From Mixta mediterraneensis (GTDB lineage Bacteria > Pseudomonadota > Gammaproteobacteria > Enterobacterales > Enterobacteriaceae), in assembly GCF_014946725.1 (NCBI RefSeq), contig NZ_JACFXY010000001.1:620001-684000 (forward strand): DNA of 64,000 nt, read 5' to 3'. The notes under the pieces were generated by a model, which ran no database searches, was not told the origin of the DNA, and was given only the letters and a program-made list of their open reading frames with translations. The position numbers and the translations under genes are program-made. Shown here piece after piece: positions 43,138 to 52,474 of the stretch. Within the stretch, counting starts at the first letter, position 1; each line of letters begins with the position of its first letter.

Positions 43138-44334
43138 ATGACTCAGGAAACCGTCACCGTAGAGCGCACCGGCCAGGTCGCACCCCATCCGCAGGATGCC
43201 GCGCAGCAGGTCGCGATGCTGCCTTCACACTGCGTACAAAATCATGCTGCAAATTTGTTGCCACTGCCGAATGGCGATCTGCTTTGCGTCTGGTTTGGTG
43301 GCACTCAGGAAGGGATTGCGGATATTTCAGTGTGGTGTTCGCGGTTGGTCAATGGCAGCAAACAGTGGAGTGATGCTGAAAAGCTGTCGGACGATCCCAG
43401 CCGATCAGAGCAAAATCCCGTACTGTTCCTCGATCCTGATCAGGTGTTGTGGCTAATGTGGACGGCACAAAAATCGGGCAATCAGGACACCGCGATCGTG
43501 CGTTATCGCCAGTCACGTGACTTTGGTCGCAGCTGGGGCGCCATTGACACGCTGCTGAATAAACCCGGCACCTTTATCCGTCAGCCAATGATCGTGCTGC
43601 CTAATGGCAACTGGCTGCTGCCAGTGTTTTACTGCCTGACACAGCCGGGCGAAAAATGGGTGGGCAGTTATGACGTCAGCGCCGTGAAGATTTCTGAGGA
43701 TAAAGGCCAGACCTGGCGTGATGTTGCCGTACCTGACAGTATCGGCTGCGTGCACATGAACGTTACATTACTGGATGACGGTTCGCTGCTGGCGCTGTAT
43801 CGCAGCCGCTGGGCCGATCATATTTATCAAAGCCGTTCTGTCGATCATGGCGAAAGCTGGAGCGCGCCACAGCCGCTGTCATTGCCCAACAACAACTCAT
43901 CGATTCAGGTTACCACCCTGCGCAACGGCCATCTGGCGCTGGTATTCAACGCCATGAGCGCCGAAGGAGCCAGCGAGCGTCGCCTGTCGCTGTATGACGA
44001 GATCGAAGATGATGACGATGATGTTGCCGTAGCGGTGGCCGTTGAACCGGTGGTGCGTTCCGGTCGCAGCGCGTTCTGGGGAGCGCCGCGTGCGCCAATG
44101 ACGCTGGCGATCTCTCGCGATGGCGGTAAAAGCTGGCCGTTGCAGCGCAATCTGGATGAGGGCGATGGCTATTGCATGACTAACAATTCGCAGCAGAAGT
44201 TAAACCGTGAGTTCTCATACCCCAGTATCAAACAGGGCGCAGACGGCGAGTTGCATATCGCTTACACCTATTTCCGCCAGGCGATTAAATATGTGCGTGT
44301 GAAGGAGTCCTGGGTACAAGGCGGTGACGCGTGA
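43138..44334 (+). CDS. Sialidase-fold (BNR/Asp-box) protein, probably cytosolic
   Basis: 398-residue six-bladed propeller-type protein. Four Asp-box motifs S-x-D-x-G-x-(S/T)-W are visible: SRDFGRSWG, SEDKGQTWR, SVDHGESWS and SRDGGKSWP. The ATG at 43138 follows GGAG by seven bases. No signal peptide is present, so it should act inside the cell on an imported compound. At the N-terminus, where sialidases have an Arg in R-I-P, I see NHAANLLPLPNG instead; FIRQP comes later. An insert DDDDDVAVAVAV is odd. The predicted-neuraminidase label fits the fold, not the reaction. Confidence 0.82.
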   Translation: MTQETVTVERTGQVAPHPQDAAQQVAMLPSHCVQNHAANLLPLPNGDLLCVWFGGTQEGIADISVWCSRLVNGSKQWSDAEKLSDDPSRSEQNPVLFLDPDQVLWLMWTAQKSGNQDTAIVRYRQSRDFGRSWGAIDTLLNKPGTFIRQPMIVLPNGNWLLPVFYCLTQPGEKWVGSYDVSAVKISEDKGQTWRDVAVPDSIGCVHMNVTLLDDGSLLALYRSRWADHIYQSRSVDHGESWSAPQPLSLPNNNSSIQVTTLRNGHLALVFNAMSAEGASERRLSLYDEIEDDDDDVAVAVAVEPVVRSGRSAFWGAPRAPMTLAISRDGGKSWPLQRNLDEGDGYCMTNNSQQKLNREFSYPSIKQGADGELHIAYTYFRQAIKYVRVKESWVQGGDA

Positions 44335-45014
44335 TGGCTAAAACGGCGCTGGTCACCGGCGCCAGCTCGGGCATCGGTCAGGCAATTGCTAGCACGTTGC
44401 TGGCACAGGGCTGGCAAGTGATCGGCCTGAGCCGTTCGGCGATTCAGCACGAGCATCCGGCGCTACGCACTTATCAGGTAGATATTAGTGACGCCACAGC
44501 GCTGCAGACGTTACTGGCACAGCTGCCTGTACCGCAAGCCGTGGTTCATGCTGCTGGAATGATGCAGGCCGCACCGCTGGGCGAACTGGATTTGAACGCC
44601 AGCGCGCGATTGTGGCAGTTACATATCGCGGCGGCGGAACAGCTGGCGAACCATTACGCTCCGCAAATGCAGCCAGGCGGCAGGATGGTACTGCTCGGCA
44701 GCCGCACCTCACGTGGTGCGGCCGGTCGAAGCCAGTATGTTGCCACCAAGTCGGCGATGGTGGGCATGGTACGGAGCTGGGCGGCAGAACTGGCGCCGCG
44801 CGGCGTTACGGCAAATATTGTGGCGCCGGGCGCAACGGAAACGTCGATGCTAAAACAGCCGGGACGAGAGAGCTCGCCGCCCAAATTGCCGCCGATTGGT
44901 CGCTATATCCAGCCGCAGGAAGTGGCTGAAGTGGTGAGTTTTTTATTGTCGCCCGCTGCGGCAGCGATTACCGGTCAGGAGCTGGTGATATGCGGCGGCG
45001 CATCGCTCCTCTGA
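44334..45014 (+). CDS. Short-chain dehydrogenase/reductase
   Basis: 226-residue classical SDR. Cofactor motif TGASSGIG at about residues 8-15, NAG-like motif VHAAGMM, catalytic Ser in LLGSRTSRG and YxxxK in SQYVATKSA. The ATG shares bases with the sialidase-like stop (TGATG), so it is coupled; a GTG three bases upstream is also in frame. Last gene of the rightward operon. Likely an NAD(P)-dependent oxidation or reduction of a sugar acid; substrate unknown. Confidence 0.88.
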   Translation: MAKTALVTGASSGIGQAIASTLLAQGWQVIGLSRSAIQHEHPALRTYQVDISDATALQTLLAQLPVPQAVVHAAGMMQAAPLGELDLNASARLWQLHIAAAEQLANHYAPQMQPGGRMVLLGSRTSRGAAGRSQYVATKSAMVGMVRSWAAELAPRGVTANIVAPGATETSMLKQPGRESSPPKLPPIGRYIQPQEVAEVVSFLLSPAAAAITGQELVICGGASLL

Positions 45015-45036
45015 ATGCAGGGGCGGTGCAAGCCGC

Positions 45037-45411
45037 TCAGTTTTTGCTGCCGTATTGCTGCAAAAACTGACGATAAGCGGCGATCACCGCCAGAAAATCT
45101 TCGACGCCACAGAATGACAGGCTCTCTTCGTCGTAATAATTCATGCCCTCTTCCATGCCGTCATCTTCCAGCGCCAGCAGGTTGGCACGAATCATCACCT
45201 CTTCTTCATCCAGCAAAAGCGTGTATTCGCTGCCGATGCGCTGCCATTGCCGCACGCTTCCCTTTACATCCTCAGCGGCGGCCTCGACTTCATCCAGTAA
45301 GCCGGGATCATTTCGGACCTCTTCATTGAACCAGTGACCGACCGCTTCGTGATCCATCGACATGCGCACCTTTATCTGGCCCGTCACATCGCGTAAGAAC
45401 TCATATTCCAT
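45037..45411 (-). CDS. yacL: YacL family protein
   Basis: 124-residue acidic cytosolic protein of unknown function, matching E. coli YacL (120 residues) in [30 protein letters not shown] and [21 protein letters not shown]. It lies downstream of acnB in the same orientation, with a strong terminator between, so it probably has its own promoter. It marks the right border of the island. Confidence 0.92.
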   Translation of the reverse strand: MEYEFLRDVTGQIKVRMSMDHEAVGHWFNEEVRNDPGLLDEVEAAAEDVKGSVRQWQRIGSEYTLLLDEEEVMIRANLLALEDDGMEEGMNYYDEESLSFCGVEDFLAVIAAYRQFLQQYGSKN

Positions 45412-45557
45412 CGCCTTTTCCTCTCAACGTTGTTGCGTCACGTTGCTTTCTCTGAGTGTTAACGCTGACTCAGCAACAAAGTGTGACAAGGCGCGCATTA
45501 TTACAGGCTATGCGGCGAAATCCAGTTTTTCCTGGCGATACCCCGCCTGCTCTGGAC

Positions 45558-45588
45558 GAAAAAAAGGGGCGAATCGTCGCCCCTTTTT
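45558..45588. terminator. Bidirectional terminator downstream of acnB
   Basis: Twelve-base perfect arms AAAAAGGGGCGA / TCGCCCCTTTTT with an ATCG loop, 16 bp after the acnB stop in the leftward direction. A- and T-runs within the arms make it active in either orientation. Confidence 0.9.
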
Positions 45589-45603
45589 GCTTCCTGTGAG
45601 GGA

Positions 45604-48201
45604 TCAAACCGCAGTCTGGAAAATCACACCGTCGGCTTTTTCAGTGTACTGATTTAACTGGTCGAAGTTGAGGTAGCGGTATGTGTCGCTGGCAGTTTTA
45701 TCCACCTGCGCCATGAACTGCTGATATTCGTCCGGGGTAGGCAATTTACCTAACAGTGACGATACCGCAGCCAGCTCTGCTGACGCCAGGAAGACGTTCG
45801 CGCCGGTGCCCAGACGGTTCGGGAAGTTACGGGTGGAAGTCGATACCACCGTTGCGCCATCCGCTACACGCGCCTGGTTACCCATGCACAGTGAACAGCC
45901 GGGGATCTCGATACGCGCGCCGCTCTTACCAAACACGCTGTAATAGCCCTCTTCTGTCAGCTGAGCCGCATCCATTTTAGTTGGCGGAGCCACCCAAAGA
46001 CGCGTCGGCAACTGACCTTTATGGCTGTCGAGCAATTTACCCGCCGCACGGAAGTGACCAATGTTGGTCATACACGAACCGATGAACACTTCGTCAATTT
46101 TCTCGCCCTGTACGTCGGACAACCAACGCGCGTCGTCAGGATCGTTTGGTGCACACAGAATCGGCTCTTTGATCTCAGCCAGATCGATGTCGATAATGGC
46201 GGCGTATTCGGCATCCGCATCGGCTTCGAGCAGCTGTGGTTCGTCCAGCCATTTCTGCATACCTTCGATACGACGCTCCAGCGTGCGACGATCGCCGTAG
46301 CCTTCTGCAATCATCCACTTCAACAGCACGATATTAGAGCTCAGATATTCCTTGATCGGTGCCTGATCCAGCTTGATGGTACAGCCAGCGGCAGAACGTT
46401 CGGCTGACGCATCGGTCAGTTCAAACGCCTGCTCAACTTTCAGGTCCGGTAAACCTTCGATTTCGAGGATGCGACCAGAGAAGATGTTTTTCTTACCTTT
46501 CTTCTCAACGGTCAGCAAACCTTGCTTGATCGCGTACAGCGGGATCGCATGTACCAGATCGCGCAGAGTAATACCCGGTTCCATTTTACCTTTGAAACGC
46601 ACCAGCACTGATTCCGGCATATCGAGCGGCATTACGCCAGTCGCAGCCGCAAATGCTACCAGGCCAGAACCCGCCGGGAACGAAATACCAATGGGGAAAC
46701 GCGTATGGGAATCACCACCTGTGCCGACGGTATCAGGCAGCAGCATACGGTTCAGCCATGAGTGGATCACGCCGTCGCCAGGACGCAGCGAAACGCCGCC
46801 ACGGTTCATAATGAAGTCTGGCAGCGTATGGTGAGTATTGACGTCAACCGGTTTCGGGTAAGCAGCGGTGTGGCAGAACGACTGCATCACCAAATCGGCA
46901 GAGAAGCCAAGGCACGCCAGATCCTTCAGTTCATCACGGGTCATTGGCCCGGTGGTGTCCTGCGAACCCACTGACGTCATTTTTGGTTCACAATAGGCAC
47001 CAGGACGGACGCCTTCAGTACCACAAGCACGGCCTACCATTTTTTGCGCCAGCGAGTAACCGCGAGTGCTTTTCACCACGTCCTTCGCCTGACGGAACAG
47101 AGTGCTGTGTGGCAAACCAAGCGACTCACGCGCTTTGCTGGTCAGGCCGCGACCGATAATCAGCGGAATACGGCCACCAGCGCGTACTTCATCAATCAGC
47201 ACGTCCGTTTTCAGCTCGAAGCTGGCCAGCAGGTCGCCGGTTTCGTGGTTACGCACTTCGCCTTTGTATGGATAGATGTCGATAACATCACCCATATTCA
47301 TTTCGTTAACATCGACTTCAATTGGCAGCGCACCCGCATCTTCCATGGTGTTGAAGAAGATAGGTGCGATTTTGCCGCCCAGCACCACGCCGCCGCCTTT
47401 TTTATTTGGCACGTTCGGGATGTCGTCACCCATAAACCACAGCACCGAGTTGGTGGCGGATTTACGCGATGAACCGGTACCGACAACGTCACCAACATAA
47501 GCCAGCGGGAAACCTTTGGCCTGCAGCGCTTCAATCTGTTTGATGGGGCCGATATTGCCTGCTTCATCCGGCTCAATGCCTTCACGGGCATTTTTCAGCA
47601 TCGCTAATGCGTGCAGGGGAATGTCTGGACGTGACCAGGCATCCGGGGCCGGAGACAGATCATCCGTGTTGGTTTCACCCGTCACTTTGAAAACCGTCAC
47701 GGTGATTTTTTCTGCCAGTTCCGGGCGAGACAGATACCATTCAGCATCAGCCCAGGATTGCATCACCTGCTTAGCATATTCGTTGCCCGCTTTAGCTTTC
47801 TCTTCAACATCGTAGAAGCTGTCGAACATTAGCAGCGTGTGCGAAAGTTCTTTCGCGGCGACAGGGGCCAGTTTGGCATCATCAAGGGCTTCAATCAGCG
47901 GATGGATGTTGTAACCGCCTTGCATGGTGCCAAGCAGTTCAACCGCTTTTTCAGGGGATACCAGAGGAGAGGTTGCTTCACCCTTAGCGACAGCCGCCAG
48001 GAATCCAGCCTTAACATACGCCGCTTCATCGACGCCGGGTGGGACACGGTTGACCAACAGATCGATCAAAAATTCTTCTTCACCCGCAGGTGGGGTTTTT
48101 AGCAGTTCAACCAGCGCGGCCATTTGGGAAGCATCTAAAGGCTTAGGTACGATCCCCTGGGCTGCACGCTCAGCAACGTGCTTACGGTATTCTTCTAGCA
48201 C
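45604..48201 (-). CDS. acnB: Aconitate hydratase B
   Basis: TCA-cycle aconitase, also 2-methylisocitrate dehydratase. The GTG at 48201, behind GAGGAG, encodes (M)[16 protein letters not shown] and gives 865 residues, the E. coli length; ATG codons further upstream are not used in the family. Order: HEAT-like domain, swivel domain, then catalytic domains. Fe-S cysteines are in [11 protein letters not shown] and [12 protein letters not shown], with [16 protein letters not shown] for substrate contacts. Confidence 0.97.
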   Translation of the reverse strand: MLEEYRKHVAERAAQGIVPKPLDASQMAALVELLKTPPAGEEEFLIDLLVNRVPPGVDEAAYVKAGFLAAVAKGEATSPLVSPEKAVELLGTMQGGYNIHPLIEALDDAKLAPVAAKELSHTLLMFDSFYDVEEKAKAGNEYAKQVMQSWADAEWYLSRPELAEKITVTVFKVTGETNTDDLSPAPDAWSRPDIPLHALAMLKNAREGIEPDEAGNIGPIKQIEALQAKGFPLAYVGDVVGTGSSRKSATNSVLWFMGDDIPNVPNKKGGGVVLGGKIAPIFFNTMEDAGALPIEVDVNEMNMGDVIDIYPYKGEVRNHETGDLLASFELKTDVLIDEVRAGGRIPLIIGRGLTSKARESLGLPHSTLFRQAKDVVKSTRGYSLAQKMVGRACGTEGVRPGAYCEPKMTSVGSQDTTGPMTRDELKDLACLGFSADLVMQSFCHTAAYPKPVDVNTHHTLPDFIMNRGGVSLRPGDGVIHSWLNRMLLPDTVGTGGDSHTRFPIGISFPAGSGLVAFAAATGVMPLDMPESVLVRFKGKMEPGITLRDLVHAIPLYAIKQGLLTVEKKGKKNIFSGRILEIEGLPDLKVEQAFELTDASAERSAAGCTIKLDQAPIKEYLSSNIVLLKWMIAEGYGDRRTLERRIEGMQKWLDEPQLLEADADAEYAAIIDIDLAEIKEPILCAPNDPDDARWLSDVQGEKIDEVFIGSCMTNIGHFRAAGKLLDSHKGQLPTRLWVAPPTKMDAAQLTEEGYYSVFGKSGARIEIPGCSLCMGNQARVADGATVVSTSTRNFPNRLGTGANVFLASAELAAVSSLLGKLPTPDEYQQFMAQVDKTASDTYRYLNFDQLNQYTEKADGVIFQTAV

Positions 48202-48851
48202 GACGTTCTCCTCGCTCTCATTGTATGGGTTTCCGGTGCACCCTAATGACAAAGCATTCCGTGAGTAGGGTAAGGTGCCCGGTTCCGCGTGGGGCAGCAT
48301 AGCAGGATTTCGCTCGATTGTTAATCTGTTTACAAAAAAGCAACATTGCTAGCTTCTGCAGCAGAATGAACTGGAAAACGCGGCTGAAACAAAAAAAAGC
48401 AAGGCAGGACATTTCCGCGTTTTTCGCTGTCACTGACGAAATTAGAGATGAATGGCTTCCCCGACTGTCGCAAGGAGATGGCGTGCAGCCTGACGCTTTT
48501 CTCGTCAGGCTGAGCAGCATTCATCGGATGCAGCATAACATCGGTTGCCGCGCGGTGAGCTTTCAGAGGATAAAGCTGGCTGGCAACTGAGCGGTTAAGC
48601 GACCACCGCCCTGGGCTAAAACCGGCACCCATGCCCTGTCTGCTGTGGGAGTATCATAACTTCGCGCCATCCCAGTCCGTTTATTCACTAACTTCTGGTT
48701 ATGCTCTGCGGGCTGGGACCGGAAATGCCGGGAAGACCAGCAAACGCTTAAGCCAAGACTGAGGCCGCTCAGGCACACTTTTATTTATTCTGTGAAAAGT
48801 TATATAAAAAACGGCCCCTTACGGAGCCGTTAATTTACAGGCTAAAAGCGC
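48202..48851. other. 650-bp acnB-lpd intergenic region without a supported gene
   Basis: Holds the acnB promoter side, a hairpin CAGCCTGACG / CGTCAGGCTG (48486-48495 and 48503-48512, loop of seven, no T-run) and the lpd terminator. Short open frames here lack start signals and family resemblance. E. coli carries yacH in this interval; no yacH remnant is recognisable. Confidence 0.6.
48804..48832 (-). terminator. Terminator of lpd
   Basis: On the minus strand AACGGCTCC / GGGGCCGTT with a GTAA loop is followed by a T-run, 20 bp beyond the lpd stop. Confidence 0.8.
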
Positions 48852-50276
48852 TTATTTCTTTTTCGCTTTTGCATTTGGCAAGTCGGTGATGCTGCCTTCA
48901 AACATTTCTGCCGCCAGACCGACAGATTCATGCAGCGTTGGGTGAGCATGGATGGTCAGAGCAATATCTTCTGCATCGCAGCCCATCTCAATCGCCAGAC
49001 CGATTTCGCCTAACAGCTCGCCGCCGTTCGTCCCGACAATCGCGCCACCAATCACGCGGTGCGTTTCTTTGTCGAAAATCAGCTTGGTGATACCGTCTGC
49101 ACAATCAGAAGCGATAGCGCGGCCAGAAGCAGCCCACGGGAACGTGGCGGTTTCATAGCTGATGCCTTTCTCTTTCGCTTCTTTCTCGGTCAGGCCAACC
49201 CAGGCAACTTCCGGCTCGGTGTAGGCAATAGACGGGATCACTTTCGGATCGAAGTAATGCTTCAGACCTGAAATCACTTCTGCCGCCACATGACCTTCAT
49301 GGACGCCTTTATGCGCCAGCATCGGTTGACCCACAATATCGCCGATAGCGTAGATATGCGGCACGTTAGTACGCATTTGCTTATCAACGCGGATAAAGCC
49401 ACGGTCATCGACTTCCACGCCCGCTTTACCAGCATCAAGGCCTTTACCGTTCGGTACGCGACCAATCGCCACCAGCACGGCGTCGTAACGCTGGGCATCA
49501 GCCGGTGCTTTTTTCCCTTCCATAGAAACGTAAACGCCGTCGTCTTTTGCTTCGACAGCCGTCACTTTGGTTTCCAGCATCAGGTTAAACTGTTTGCTAA
49601 TACGTTTGGTAAAGACTTTTACCACGTCTTTATCAGCGGCAGGAATAACCTGATCGAACATCTCGACCACGTCAATTTTTGAACCCAGTGCGTGATAAAC
49701 GGTGGCCATTTCCAGACCGATGATACCGCCGCCCATTACCAGCAGACGCTTAGGCACCTCTTTCAATGCCAGCGCATCGGTTGAATCCCACACGCGTGGA
49801 TCGTCATGAGGAATAAATGGCAGTTCGATTGGACGTGAACCCGCAGCAATAATGGCGTTATCAAAGTTAATGGTGGTTGCGCCACCCTCACCTTCTACTA
49901 CCAGCGTGTTGGCACCGGTGAATTTACCCAGGCCATTTACCACTTTGACTTTACGCCCCTTCGCCATGCCCGCGAGGCCGCCAGTCAACTGGTTGATAAC
50001 TTTATCTTTCCAGCTGCGAATTTTGTTAATATCAGTAGATGGCTGACCAAACACGATGCCGTGTTCTTCGAGCGCTTTCGCCTCTTCGATCACTTTCGCG
50101 ACGTGCAGCAGCGCTTTAGACGGGATACAGCCTACGTTCAGACAAACACCGCCGAGGGTGTTGTAACGTTCGACCAGTACGGTTTCCAGACCTAAATCAG
50201 CGCAACGGAAGGCTGCAGAGTAACCTGCAGGACCAGCCCCAAGTACCACGACTTGAGTTTTAATCTCTGTACTCAT
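48852..50276 (-). CDS. lpd: Dihydrolipoyl dehydrogenase
   Basis: FAD enzyme (E3) shared by pyruvate and 2-oxoglutarate dehydrogenases and the glycine cleavage system. The ATG at 50276 gives 474 residues (E. coli 474); an adjacent ATG at 50279 is too close to GAGG. The redox disulfide is Cys45/Cys50 in GGVCLNVGCIPSK, the FAD-binding LGAGPAGYSAA is N-terminal, the NAD site is GGGIIGLEMA, and His-Pro of HAHPTLHE completes the active site. It lies 304 bp after aceF, with a palindromic repeat between. Confidence 0.97.
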   Translation of the reverse strand: MSTEIKTQVVVLGAGPAGYSAAFRCADLGLETVLVERYNTLGGVCLNVGCIPSKALLHVAKVIEEAKALEEHGIVFGQPSTDINKIRSWKDKVINQLTGGLAGMAKGRKVKVVNGLGKFTGANTLVVEGEGGATTINFDNAIIAAGSRPIELPFIPHDDPRVWDSTDALALKEVPKRLLVMGGGIIGLEMATVYHALGSKIDVVEMFDQVIPAADKDVVKVFTKRISKQFNLMLETKVTAVEAKDDGVYVSMEGKKAPADAQRYDAVLVAIGRVPNGKGLDAGKAGVEVDDRGFIRVDKQMRTNVPHIYAIGDIVGQPMLAHKGVHEGHVAAEVISGLKHYFDPKVIPSIAYTEPEVAWVGLTEKEAKEKGISYETATFPWAASGRAIASDCADGITKLIFDKETHRVIGGAIVGTNGGELLGEIGLAIEMGCDAEDIALTIHAHPTLHESVGLAAEMFEGSITDLPNAKAKKK

Positions 50277-50312
50277 CATGACCTCTTATTAGATTTCCGG
50301 CGGGTCAGACGT

Positions 50313-50458
50313 TGAGCCTATCCCATTAGGCGAGTTCACTGGCCATTTTGCGAACGGGCAGTACTCAAACACCTCACGTACATCCAGTACGGTGCGGAGC
50401 CTGAGCGCAGGCCTGCCACAAACTGACTGCGCCAGTTACGCCTAATGGAATAGGCTCA
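50313..50458. repeat. 146-bp palindromic intergenic repeat (MITE-like)
   Basis: Ends are TGAGCCTATCCCATTAGGC and its inverted near-copy (one mismatch), with an inner dyad (CACGTAC...GTACGGTG) about the centre, so the whole stretch can fold into a long hairpin. It has no reading frame of note. The tips resemble the GAACCTATCCCA tips of the IS5-family element at 59675-60543. No target duplication is obvious, suggesting an old insertion. Confidence 0.7.
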
Positions 50459-50549
50459 GAATGCCCTTCTTCCACCGGGACACTTTCACCGCAAGAGTTT
50501 ACAGAATTGTTAACAAACTGCCAACCGCGGTGCCACGAATGCCTACAAG

Positions 50550-50575
50550 AAGGCCGGCATCAGCCGGCCTTTTTT
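50550..50575. terminator. Hairpin between aceF and lpd
   Basis: AAGGCCGGC / GCCGGCCTT with an ATCA loop. The T-run is on the rightward side; in the leftward direction of aceF it is followed only by TTCTTGT, so it may attenuate rather than stop read-through into lpd. Confidence 0.6.
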
Positions 50576-50579
50576 ATCT

Positions 50580-52460
50580 TTACATTACCAGACGACGAAT
50601 GTCTGACAGCATATTGCCGATAATGGTGATGAAACGCGCACCATCAGCACCGTCAATCACGCGGTGATCAAAGGAAAGAGAGATTGGCATCATCAGACGA
50701 GGCATAAACTCTTTACCATTCCACACCGGCTCCATCGCAGATTTGGAAACGCCAAGGATAGCCACTTCCGGCGCATTAACAATCGGCGCAAAGTGCGTCG
50801 TTCCCAGGCCGCCCAGGCTGGAAATAGTGAAGCATCCGCCCTGCATATCCCCCGCCGTCAGCTTGCCGTCACGCGCTTTTTTCGAGGTTGCCATCAGCTC
50901 ACGCGACAGCTCGGTGATGCCTTTTTTGTTCACATCTTTAAAGACGGGAACAACCAGTCCATTTGGCGTATCAACCGCCACCCCGATATTGATGTATTTT
51001 TTCAGCGTCAGTTTCTGCGCATCTTCCGACAGTGAACTATTGAAGCGTGGCATCTGCTCAAGAGCAGCCGCAACCGCTTTCATGATAAACACCACAGGGG
51101 TGTATTTCACATCCAGCTTACGCTTCTCAGCTTCGGCGTTCTGTTGCTTACGGAAAGCTTCCAGATCGGTAATATCGGTTTTGTCGAAATGCGTAACGTG
51201 CGGAATGACCACCCAGTTACGGCTCAGATTCGCTCCCGAAATTTTCTGGATACGACCCAGTTCCACTTCTTCGATTTCGCCAAACTTGCTGAAGTCTACC
51301 TTCGGCCATGGCAGCATACCGGGCAATCCGCCACCGCTGGTCGCGGTCGGTGCGGCTTCGGCGCGTTTCACCGCATCTTTAACGTAAGACTGCACGTCCT
51401 CTTTCAGGATGCGGCCTTTGCGGCCCGTGCCTTTGACTTTTGCCAGGTTAACGCCGAACTCACGTGCCAGACGGCGGATAACCGGCGTGGCATGGACGTA
51501 AGCATCGTTCTCAGCGAATTCGCCTTTGGCTTCTGTTGGCGCTGGTGCCGCTGCTGCCGGTTTAGCTTCCGTTTTCGCAGGGGCTGCGGCTTCCTGTTTC
51601 GCTGCCGCAGGGGCTGCGCCTTCCACTTCAAACACCATGATAAGTGAGCCGGTGCTGACTTTATCGCCCGTCGCCACTTTCAGTTCTTTCACTGTGCCGG
51701 CGAACGGAGCAGGGACCTCCATCGACGCCTTGTCGCCTTCAACCACAATCAGTGATTGCTCAGCTTCAATTTTGTCGCCAACTTTTACCAGCACTTCGGT
51801 CACTTCAACTTCATCGCCGCCAATATCTGGCACGTTAACGTCTTTTGCGCCCGCTGCGGCGGCGGGTGCCGTCGCGGCTTCCTCTGTCACTTCTGGCCTG
51901 GCCGCCGCGGCTGGTGCTGCGCCTTCAGCTTCAAATACCATAATGTGAGAGCCGGTATTCACTTTGTCGCCGGTAGCGATTTTAATCTCTTTTACCACCC
52001 CGGCGAACGGAGCCGGAACTTCCATTGACGCTTTGTCACCTTCAACGACGATCAGCGATTGTTCGGCTTCAACTTTGTCCCCGACCTTCACCAGAATCTC
52101 GGTGACTTCAACTTCATCACCGCCAATATCAGGCACATTGACGTCTTTGCTGGCAGTTGAAGCAGCAGGTGCCGGTGCGGCTTCGGCTTTTTTCTCTTCT
52201 GCTGGCGCCGGTGCCGCTTCCGCTGCACCTTCGGCATCAAACATCATGATCAGCGAGCCGGTTTCGACTTTATCGCCGGTAGCGATTTTAATCTCTTTTA
52301 CCACGCCAGCCTGCGGTGAAGGCACTTCCATCGAAGCTTTGTCGCCTTCCACAGTAATCAGTGACTGCTCGGCTTCTACCTTATCGCCAATTTTGACCAG
52401 AATCTCGGTGACTTCAACTTCATCAGACCCGATGTCCGGTACCTTAATTTCTATAGCCAT
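50580..52460 (-). CDS. aceF: Pyruvate dehydrogenase E2, dihydrolipoyl acetyltransferase
   Basis: Core of the pyruvate dehydrogenase complex, 626 residues (E. coli 630). Three tandem lipoyl domains each carry [11 protein letters not shown], with lipoyl lysines at 41, 143 and 244, joined by Ala/Pro-rich linkers. A peripheral-subunit-binding domain ([29 protein letters not shown], about 335-370) and a catalytic domain with [14 protein letters not shown] follow. It starts 14 bp after aceE. The near-identical lipoyl repeats could recombine. Confidence 0.97.
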   Translation of the reverse strand: MAIEIKVPDIGSDEVEVTEILVKIGDKVEAEQSLITVEGDKASMEVPSPQAGVVKEIKIATGDKVETGSLIMMFDAEGAAEAAPAPAEEKKAEAAPAPAASTASKDVNVPDIGGDEVEVTEILVKVGDKVEAEQSLIVVEGDKASMEVPAPFAGVVKEIKIATGDKVNTGSHIMVFEAEGAAPAAAARPEVTEEAATAPAAAAGAKDVNVPDIGGDEVEVTEVLVKVGDKIEAEQSLIVVEGDKASMEVPAPFAGTVKELKVATGDKVSTGSLIMVFEVEGAAPAAAKQEAAAPAKTEAKPAAAAPAPTEAKGEFAENDAYVHATPVIRRLAREFGVNLAKVKGTGRKGRILKEDVQSYVKDAVKRAEAAPTATSGGGLPGMLPWPKVDFSKFGEIEEVELGRIQKISGANLSRNWVVIPHVTHFDKTDITDLEAFRKQQNAEAEKRKLDVKYTPVVFIMKAVAAALEQMPRFNSSLSEDAQKLTLKKYINIGVAVDTPNGLVVPVFKDVNKKGITELSRELMATSKKARDGKLTAGDMQGGCFTISSLGGLGTTHFAPIVNAPEVAILGVSKSAMEPVWNGKEFMPRLMMPISLSFDHRVIDGADGARFITIIGNMLSDIRRLVM

Positions 52461-52474
52461 TACTCTTTTACCTC

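Noticed and set aside
48318..48590. 90-codon plus-strand frame in the acnB-lpd gap
   Set aside because: Includes the 48486-48512 hairpin, lacks a start signal and resembles no family; kept as intergenic.
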